DNA of 64,000 nt. It comes from Parietichytrium sp. I65-24A. Lineage: Eukaryota > Sar > Bigyra > Thraustochytrida > Thraustochytriidae. The stretch spans positions 1,054,001 through 1,118,000 of the forward strand of contig BLSF01000003.1 of assembly GCA_012862575.1 (NCBI GenBank), written 5' to 3'. A program made the position numbers and the translations under genes. The notes under the pieces were generated by a model, which ran no database searches, had not been told where the DNA came from, and was given only the letters and a program-made list of their open reading frames with translations. Shown here in pieces: positions 58,483 through 64,000 of this stretch. Positions within the stretch are counted from its first letter, which is position 1, and each line of letters starts with the position of its first letter.

Positions 58483-59004
58483 ATGTCTTGGGCGGACAAG
58501 CTGCCTTCACGGCAGACTCTCAAATACGTCGCGCAGTCGGGACTCAAGGCGTTGGTAGTCCAGGGCGTCATCGTGGGCGTGATTGTGGCAGCAACCGCAG
58601 GCATGGGGTTCTTGCTGGGCGAAAAAGGGGAGAAGGTTTTGAGGAGCGGCATCTTTATCTGTTTTCAAATGTTTCTCATCTCGCAAGGCATTCTCAATGT
58701 CTTCATGTCGAAGATGAGCAGAGTTCAGCACCAGCGGTCCCAAAGTGGAGGCGCGATGGCATTCGATCCTAGTGGCCCACCGCCGCAGGCTCCGGACGAG
58801 TGGGATTTGCTGTTTAATGTAGCGTTGACGATGAGCCTGTTCCTCCCGTTCTTCTTTGTGTACACGCCCTCCGACGGAACGCCCATCTATTTGGCACAGT
58901 GTGTCTTTGCGCAATGGGTTCTAAAAATGCTATGCTTTATTGCCTTCCCGCGTGAAATTCACATGGTACCAACTGACCAAGATCAAAAGAGTAAGGCCCA
59001 GTGA
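58483..59004 (+). CDS. Small multi-pass membrane protein of unknown function (173 aa)
   Basis: The family is not recognised. Four hydrophobic segments lie at about 22-44, 55-75, 107-128 and 135-155, with a polar Ser/Gly/Pro loop between the second and third. The C-terminus is short and polar (D-Q-D-Q-K-S-K). The first helix contains G-V-I-V-G-V-I-V-A-A-T-A-G-M-G. There is no signal peptide of the usual type. Its stop codon is only 9 bp from the stop of the convergent phosphatase-like gene, so the two mRNAs should overlap at their 3' ends. The start at ATG 58483 is clear. Confidence 0.7.
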   Translation: MSWADKLPSRQTLKYVAQSGLKALVVQGVIVGVIVAATAGMGFLLGEKGEKVLRSGIFICFQMFLISQGILNVFMSKMSRVQHQRSQSGGAMAFDPSGPPPQAPDEWDLLFNVALTMSLFLPFFFVYTPSDGTPIYLAQCVFAQWVLKMLCFIAFPREIHMVPTDQDQKSKAQ

Positions 59005-59013
59005 CGACCCTCG

Positions 59014-60110
59014 TCACTTGTTTTCGAATATAAATACATGCTTGACCGCCGTAGAGAGCTGCGCGGGCTCAGGTGCTGCAATCGAAGCTTCTTTCATGTC
59101 TTCAAGAATCGTCCCATCTTTGCTGTTTGCGTCAACACTTGGCGCCACAGAAGGCGTTGCGACGCTTTGGCCTGGGTCGTTGTTGACATGCTCTGCGAAC
59201 GTCTGCTCTCCTGGAAAGGTGTTCCTGGGTGCAGCAGGTTCATCGTCCGTCTCTTCCTTGTTCTTCTCCTTATTTTTTGCCTTCTTTGCTTCTTTCAGCG
59301 AGGGGTCATAATCCTTAAGCCAAGCCTCTACCAGCGGGCCGGACGCGCTCCCGGTCCTCGTTCGCCTGTATGCTGGCAATGTATCTGTGTACTGCGAGAT
59401 CATGCAATTTTCTTCAGGAGCATCGTTCAGAAGCTTCCTGATCTCATCAGGAGTAGTAAACCAGGATGGCAACGTTGCCGGAATGCTGACCAAATCAATG
59501 TCAAAGAACTCGATAAAAGTTTCATTAGCGTAGCGCGTGTGCGCCGGGAATGCAAAGCTGCGCAGCTCGTCGATAATCGAAGTGAAAGAGTATGTCCTTT
59601 GTAATCTTCGTAGGCAACCTACCACAGTTCCTGTCTGATGCACCCCCGACGTGCACATGAGAAGCACAGGGTGATTCCGCACATCCAGCAACAGCTCCAA
59701 GGCCTCCTTGACGAGTTCTTCGCTCATCGGCTTCCACCCTGTCGGCTTCCAAAACTTAATCCCCAGGTGAACGAACTTGATGTTGTTGTCCTTTATGAAG
59801 CTCGTCACGGCTCGAAGCGTCACCTCTGCGGGAAACCGAAGACGAAATATAAACCAACACCAGCAAAACAGAGAGTCGCCAGTTGACCAGTTGACCAGAT
59901 ACCAATGCATCGACGTCAGCAATCCTATAAAAGCCGCCAACCCCCGTCAACTTGGGAGTCTTCCAACAACTCACCTGGGGACAAGTGCACGATTGTCTTC
60001 AGCTTGAGACCCGCCAAGAACGTAAAGCTCACCGGCTGGAAGACGCATGACCTGTAAACCTGCGGCGCCACTACGCCAAACCGATCCGGAGGATGCACCG
60101 TATTCTCCAT
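59014..60110 (-). CDS. Siw14/OCA-type phosphatase-like protein lacking the catalytic Arg, two exons
   Basis: Exons 60110-59975 and 59825-59014 join across a 149-nt GTGAGT-AG intron to give 315 residues. The start F-G-V-V-A-P-x-V-Y-R-S with F-L-A-G-L-K-L-K-T-I-V is typical of plant and fungal atypical dual-specificity phosphatases (Siw14, OCA1/2), some of which cleave inositol pyrophosphates. The active-site loop reads C-T-S-G-V-H-Q-T-G (C103): the Cys is kept, but the position that should be Arg in C-x5-R is Gln (Q109). The following V-G-C-L-R-R-L-Q matches the family. The C-terminal 100 residues are charged and disordered (K-K-A-K-N-K-E-K-N-K-E-E). It is probably a pseudophosphatase or binding protein, like some OCA paralogues. 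Confidence 0.82.
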
Positions 60111-60690
60111 TATCGCCGCGCCTCACCGTTTGCTCCGCGTTTCCTGTCTCGCACCAGCTTCCCTGCTGCGATTTCGCTCTGGCTAAGCACCGATGGCTAA
60201 TTAGCACGATATAGTAAAGAATTCCAGAATCATTGGGATATAAGACTAACTAGACGCCATCTTCAAGTTCGGTGCTGCGCAGACATTTTCACTTTACAGT
60301 GGCGGACACCATACGAGACGCATCATCAAATTTGAGCAACTTTATACCAGACATAGTGTATTTTTTATGGAATGGTTCTTGAGAACTTTTTTCAAGCTTT
60401 CAAATGAGGTGCGGCAGANTTTCCTATTTTTCTTAGGCAGTATGGTAAAATTAGTAAGCGACCACACTACCACACTATCACCTAACCAACTACCACCTAC
60501 CACGAGCCTCATGCTGAAGGCTATGGAGCGGAAGGAGATATCTTCCATTTCTTCCATGCCGCTAATGCCGCTAACCAAACTTCGGGGCGGTCTTTCAATA
60601 CTTTCAATCAATCAAAGCAATAGGGAAGAGTGGGAAGAGAGCGAAAGCGAAAGGCGCGTCTCCGGGATACATTGGCGCGAACAGTTCATC

Positions 60691-60726
<36 letters not shown>

Positions 60727-60884
60727 TTCTTTCTCTCTCTCTCTCTCGTTCACTCGTTGCAGCGTGCCAACAGCCCCAGCGCGCAGTCACTTCAAAGGAA
60801 GAAAAGTGGGCTCGGACTCTGAAAAGGCTTGGCTCTGGGCAAAGGTCGCAAGGGACGGCGGACACATAGATAGATTGGGGAGGA
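60111..60884. other. Divergent intergenic region
   Basis: 774 bp between the phosphatase-like and DPH6 genes. It includes one ambiguous base (N at 60419), ACCACACTACCACACTATCACC at about 60460, and the CT tract ahead of DPH6. No gene is accepted. Confidence 0.5.
60694..60747 (+). repeat. (CT)n microsatellite upstream of DPH6
   Basis: About 54 bp of CT with a short TTCTTTCTTT interruption, ending 137 bp before the DPH6 ATG. It is the complement of the GA tracts upstream of the 12.9-kb gene and PLC. Confidence 0.9.
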
Positions 60885-62930
60885 ATGAAGGTGCTCGCTT
60901 TAATAAGTGGCGGCAAGGACAGCTGCATGGCGATGCTCGAGTGCGTTCGCGCAGGGCACGAGGTGGTGGCTGTTGCGAACCTGTACCCTACGGAGGAGGA
61001 GGAGATGGATAGCCACATGTTTCAAACAGTTGGTGTCGGGCTGGTGTGCCCAGCAATTGCAGAGTGCATGGAGGTGCCTATCTTTCGCGCCCCTCTTTTG
61101 GGCAAGTCTGTACAGACCGAAATGTTTTATACATCTGCGCAGGAAGGTGATGAGGTGGAAGACTTGTATCAGCTGGTCAAGCAAGCCAAGGAGCAGATGC
61201 CAGAGATTGAGGCAGTGTGCTCTGGAGCAGTGCTTTCCAACTACCAGCGTTTGCGCGTGGAAAACGTCTGCGAGCGTCTGGGCCTTACTTCTTTCGCGTT
61301 CCTCTGGCAAAGAAATCAGAGGGAGCTCTTGAAGGATATCGTGGATGCAGGCGTGGAGGCTGCTGTTGTCAAGATCGCGAGCGTAGGTTTAACCCCAAGT
61401 ATGGTAGGTAAGACGATTCGTGAACTGCGTCCGCAATTTGAGAAACTGGAGGATCAATATGGCTTCCACGTTTGTGGCGAAGGTGGAGAGTACGAAACGA
61501 TCACGTTGGACTGCGCTCTATTCAAAGGAAAACGAATCGTCCTGGACGAGTCCGAGCTCGTTGTTGTGGAGGACAACGAGTTTGCGCCGGTTGCGCATCT
61601 GGTAATCAAGTCTCTTCATGTCGAAGCGAGGCCTAACGAAGCTACTGGTACCAATTCAAGCGACATACAGGTTGAAGTGGATACAGACAAGAGCGATTCC
61701 GGCGAGCCTAGCGCAAAAACCGCGCCGCACCCAAACATCCCCATTCTGCATCGATTCTTTGACCCAGAGTTCCCATCTCAAGAGCCAAGAATCGGCCAAA
61801 GCGGCCCGCTCGTTTTCGTGAGCGGGTGTGCAAATCCGAGGGCGGAGAGCATTCAAGACGAACTGGAGGGCGCTCTGAACTCCCTCGTATCTGCAATCTC
61901 AAGTCGCGGGCTTGGTGCTGAGAATCTAACTTTTGTGCAGCTTTATGTCGCGGATATGTCCATGTTCGGGGAGGTTAATCGGCACTACTCTGCTTTTTTC
62001 AAAAAACACGTAAAGCACTCGCCTCCGTCCCGTGCATGTGTCGAGATCTGTCTGGATGGCAAGTGTCGCTTAGTTGTGAGCGGATATGCGACATCTCTGG
62101 AGAAGCGCGTTTTGCATGTCCGAAGCATTTCGAAGTGGGCGCCTGTTTGCCTGGGTCCATACGCACAGTGCAACGTGGTTCCGGACAATTTCACGTTTGT
62201 GGCTGGCCAGATTGCGCTGGATCCAGCGACCATGGAGATCCCAGGCAACTTGGCTACTGCGCAGTCTCAACTCAAACTTGCGTTTCAACACTCTGAGGCA
62301 GTTCTCGCATCGCAAAGTTTGTCGCTAGGAGACGCAGTTCGTATAGTTGTCTATGTTTCTTCTCGCGGTTCGTTGACATTTCCGCAGCTTGTCTCCAACC
62401 TGCCGTCTTGTTTCCACCCAGCAGATGAGCGAATGCCTCCTATCGCACTGGTGCAGGTTCCCAGACTTCCTAAAGACGCTCTAGTGGAGGTAGAAGTACT
62501 TGCTCACAAATCAAGCGCTTGCGAAAGCCAGAAAACCATTCTGGAGCCCATCAACCACCTTGGAACTGCCACTATCGGGGTTCACGTTCGAACGAGTCAC
62601 ATTCACGTCAACGAATCGGTGGGCGCAGGTATGCTCACTGTTCACACAAGCTCAAACCTCGACAAAGTCTTGTTCGATCACTCTCTAGAACACATCTGTC
62701 CCGAGATATTAAGTCTGCTCAGCAAGCGCGGTTTTGATCCGGTAAACTCCATCTGCACGATGTACTATGACAGCTCCCTTGCTCTAGGCGCCGCCCTCGT
62801 CGCGAAGCTGGCGACAGAGCTGAATGTTAGTCCGGTGCCGGTGGACTGTATTGGAACGGAGGATTCTGAACGGGCACTCGTCTGCATCAACACTGTGTTT
62901 TGCAAAACTCCGCGATCCGCAGAAGAATGA
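60885..62930 (+). CDS. DPH6: Diphthamide synthetase DPH6 fused to RidA-like domains
   Basis: Amidates diphthine on elongation factor 2, the last step of diphthamide synthesis, using ATP and ammonium. The 681-residue length equals the fungal and plant two-part enzyme. N-terminal adenine-nucleotide alpha-hydrolase domain (1-235): P-loop S-G-G-K-D-S (8-13), A-V-C-S-G-A-V-L-S-N-Y-Q-R, L-W-Q-R-N-Q, and G-E-G-G-E-Y-E-T. Then come two RidA/YjgF domains (about 290-400 and 415-540) and a degenerate third segment to the end. RidA domains may supply ammonia or clear reactive enamines. The ATG has a clean context with a CT tract upstream. All key residues of the ATPase domain are present, and there is no intron. 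Confidence 0.93.
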   Translation: MKVLALISGGKDSCMAMLECVRAGHEVVAVANLYPTEEEEMDSHMFQTVGVGLVCPAIAECMEVPIFRAPLLGKSVQTEMFYTSAQEGDEVEDLYQLVKQAKEQMPEIEAVCSGAVLSNYQRLRVENVCERLGLTSFAFLWQRNQRELLKDIVDAGVEAAVVKIASVGLTPSMVGKTIRELRPQFEKLEDQYGFHVCGEGGEYETITLDCALFKGKRIVLDESELVVVEDNEFAPVAHLVIKSLHVEARPNEATGTNSSDIQVEVDTDKSDSGEPSAKTAPHPNIPILHRFFDPEFPSQEPRIGQSGPLVFVSGCANPRAESIQDELEGALNSLVSAISSRGLGAENLTFVQLYVADMSMFGEVNRHYSAFFKKHVKHSPPSRACVEICLDGKCRLVVSGYATSLEKRVLHVRSISKWAPVCLGPYAQCNVVPDNFTFVAGQIALDPATMEIPGNLATAQSQLKLAFQHSEAVLASQSLSLGDAVRIVVYVSSRGSLTFPQLVSNLPSCFHPADERMPPIALVQVPRLPKDALVEVEVLAHKSSACESQKTILEPINHLGTATIGVHVRTSHIHVNESVGAGMLTVHTSSNLDKVLFDHSLEHICPEILSLLSKRGFDPVNSICTMYYDSSLALGAALVAKLATELNVSPVPVDCIGTEDSERALVCINTVFCKTPRSAEE

Positions 62931-63372
62931 CAAACACAATAGCGACCAAGTTGTAGAAGGATGTTTTAACAACCTTGCTCTTAAAACTGCTCTTACGTTT
63001 ACTTAAAAATTGGCTCAGATCGATATCTAACGTAAACATATCTCCAAATATTTAGCAACTTGACACGGAATAATTGAGCAAACAGCCGCGCTTCCGGACT
63101 GACGACAAGGCGCGTATAGGTCACGTTGTGACACTGAATCACAGGCGGTCTACGAAGCACGAAGCGGAGAGTGTTAGCGCCAATTTAATTTTACTTTGGT
63201 GTTAGTTACGGGCAGTGCGTAGGCTCAAGCCCACAACAGCAGCTGCCGCTAAAAGCAATCACACGACCACAACAGCATCTGCCGCCGAGAGCAATCGTGT
63301 GGAACAATCAGCAAGCTTTTCAAAAGCGAAACAATACAAAATGTACAAGTTAGTCTGGCCATCGCCTCTTGG
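62931..63372. other. Convergent intergenic
   Basis: 442 bp between the stop codons of DPH6 and the HIT-like gene. It has ACAACAGCAGCTGCCGC and ACAACAGCATCTGCCGC near-repeats at about 63232-63285. No gene is seen. Confidence 0.45.
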
Positions 63373-64000
63373 TCATGTCGATAAAGCCGGGGGATGAATT
63401 TGCTGCAGAAAATCTCGAGCGTTGATGCCCTCTTCGAGCTTTTGCAGGACTAATCTGGCCGGAACCCACTTGCTGCGGTAGACCTTCGATGCGCCAAATT
63501 CTGTCAAAGGGCCTACGAGAACGTGCATGTGCAAATAGCCCACGGAAGGCACGGCGTGAAACCCGAACTGAATGTGCGCCGGGTCCAACCAGTACTCGAC
63601 GGAGTGATTGCCGAGAACGTTGCCGGTGCCGAATTTAGCAATGAAGAAGGCGCGGTTTAGTGTTACATATTCTGTTGCCACTCGGATCATCTCTCTGACA
63701 AGATCTGCGTGCTTTGCCTCAAGATCGAAGACCCATCTGAGTTTAACGTTATTCGCTTTGGCATCGCGAGACTTTTGCATGGCGGGCGAACTTTCCGATT
63801 GTTCCATGGCTGGAATCACAAGCATGTGCCAAACCATGGACAAGTCTTTACCCCCCACACCACGGAACGCCAAAACACGACCTGACCGAGCATGAAACCC
63901 AGCGCGGTCGCCAGGCTTGCGCGGAAGCATGCACCCCGTGGCATAAGGTATGAAGGTGGATTCTCCAAGCTGAATCGCCTTCTCTGAAAGAAAGGGAGGC
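63373..64000 (-). CDS. HIT-superfamily protein (aprataxin/DcpS-like), 5' end beyond the window
   Basis: The open frame runs from the stop at 63373 to the window edge with no stop; an ATG at 63930 is internal or an alternative start. The N-terminal part has G-K-D-L-S-M-V-W-H-M-L-V-I-P, the usual HIT strand. The core reads F-G-F-H-A-V-P-S-V-G-Y-L-H-M-H-V-L, equivalent to the aprataxin and DcpS nucleotide-binding site H-x-H-x-H-x-x. The first His of the triad is Tyr here; the catalytic middle His and the last are kept. Such enzymes hydrolyse nucleotide-phosphate bonds, such as AMP-DNA, cap analogues and dinucleoside polyphosphates. About 209 codons are visible. Upstream exons cannot be judged. 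Confidence 0.7.
   Translation of the reverse strand, partial: PPFLSEKAIQLGESTFIPYATGCMLPRKPGDRAGFHARSGRVLAFRGVGGKDLSMVWHMLVIPAMEQSESSPAMQKSRDAKANNVKLRWVFDLEAKHADLVREMIRVATEYVTLNRAFFIAKFGTGNVLGNHSVEYWLDPAHIQFGFHAVPSVGYLHMHVLVGPLTEFGASKVYRSKWVPARLVLQKLEEGINARDFLQQIHPPALST

Overview
This window is nuclear DNA of a single-celled, flagellated eukaryote. Genes lie 0.1-3 kb apart on both strands. Most are intronless; eight need splicing, with short GT-AG introns (68-149 nt) and strong GTAAGT, GTTAGT or GTGAGT donors. The products are eukaryotic: a dynein light chain, the 26S proteasome lid subunit RPN5, a Mediator MED12 homologue, PCH2/TRIP13, KRI1, derlin, PI-PLC and PFK-2/FBPase-2. Axonemal homologues (CFAP161, an RSPH14-like protein) show that the organism builds cilia. 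A membrane-anchored GT60 GlcNAc-transferase, an EF-hand protein with an algal/stramenopile-style N-terminal module and a large LRR-FN3 multi-pass receptor would fit a stramenopile such as a labyrinthulomycete. That placement is inference, not proof.

Layout. 0-8.3 kb: DYNLT light chain, GT60 transferase, a small orphan, a 3 kb gene-poor stretch, then CFAP161. 8.6-18.5 kb: a 919-aa coiled-coil/helical protein, a repeat-motif orphan, a membrane-anchored MsrB-like protein and an 848-aa coiled-coil protein. 18.7-24 kb: a five-exon retinol-dehydrogenase-type SDR with micro-exons of 21 and 10 nt, a penta-EF-hand protein and a COMM-domain protein. 24.5-36.8 kb: RSPH14-like, TRIP13/PCH2, PFKFB, KRI1, an RCC1-repeat protein and a coactosin-like ADF-H protein. 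38-46.8 kb: RPN5, a VARP-like VPS9-domain protein, MED12, a 175-base assembly gap inside a G-tract, and derlin with a small terminal exon carrying the p97-binding box. 48.4-57.1 kb: PI-PLC, a 2-oxoglutarate oxygenase and the LRR-FN3 receptor. 58.4-64 kb: a small membrane protein, a Siw14/OCA-type phosphatase-like protein lacking the catalytic Arg, DPH6 fused to RidA domains, and a HIT-superfamily protein running off the edge.

There are no operons, and I recognised no tRNA or rRNA genes, transposons or CRISPR arrays. Intergenic DNA is rich in short palindromes (CTAGCTAG, GTACCGGTAC, CAGTACTG) that cluster just upstream of start codons, in GA/CT tracts, and in 7-9-bp tandem repeats. Functional links are by theme: cilium (DYNLT, CFAP161, RSPH14-like and possibly the coiled-coil proteins), ER quality control and proteolysis (derlin, RPN5), chromosome and HORMA control (TRIP13), endosome traffic (VPS9 protein, COMMD), and calcium/lipid signalling (PLC, PEF protein).
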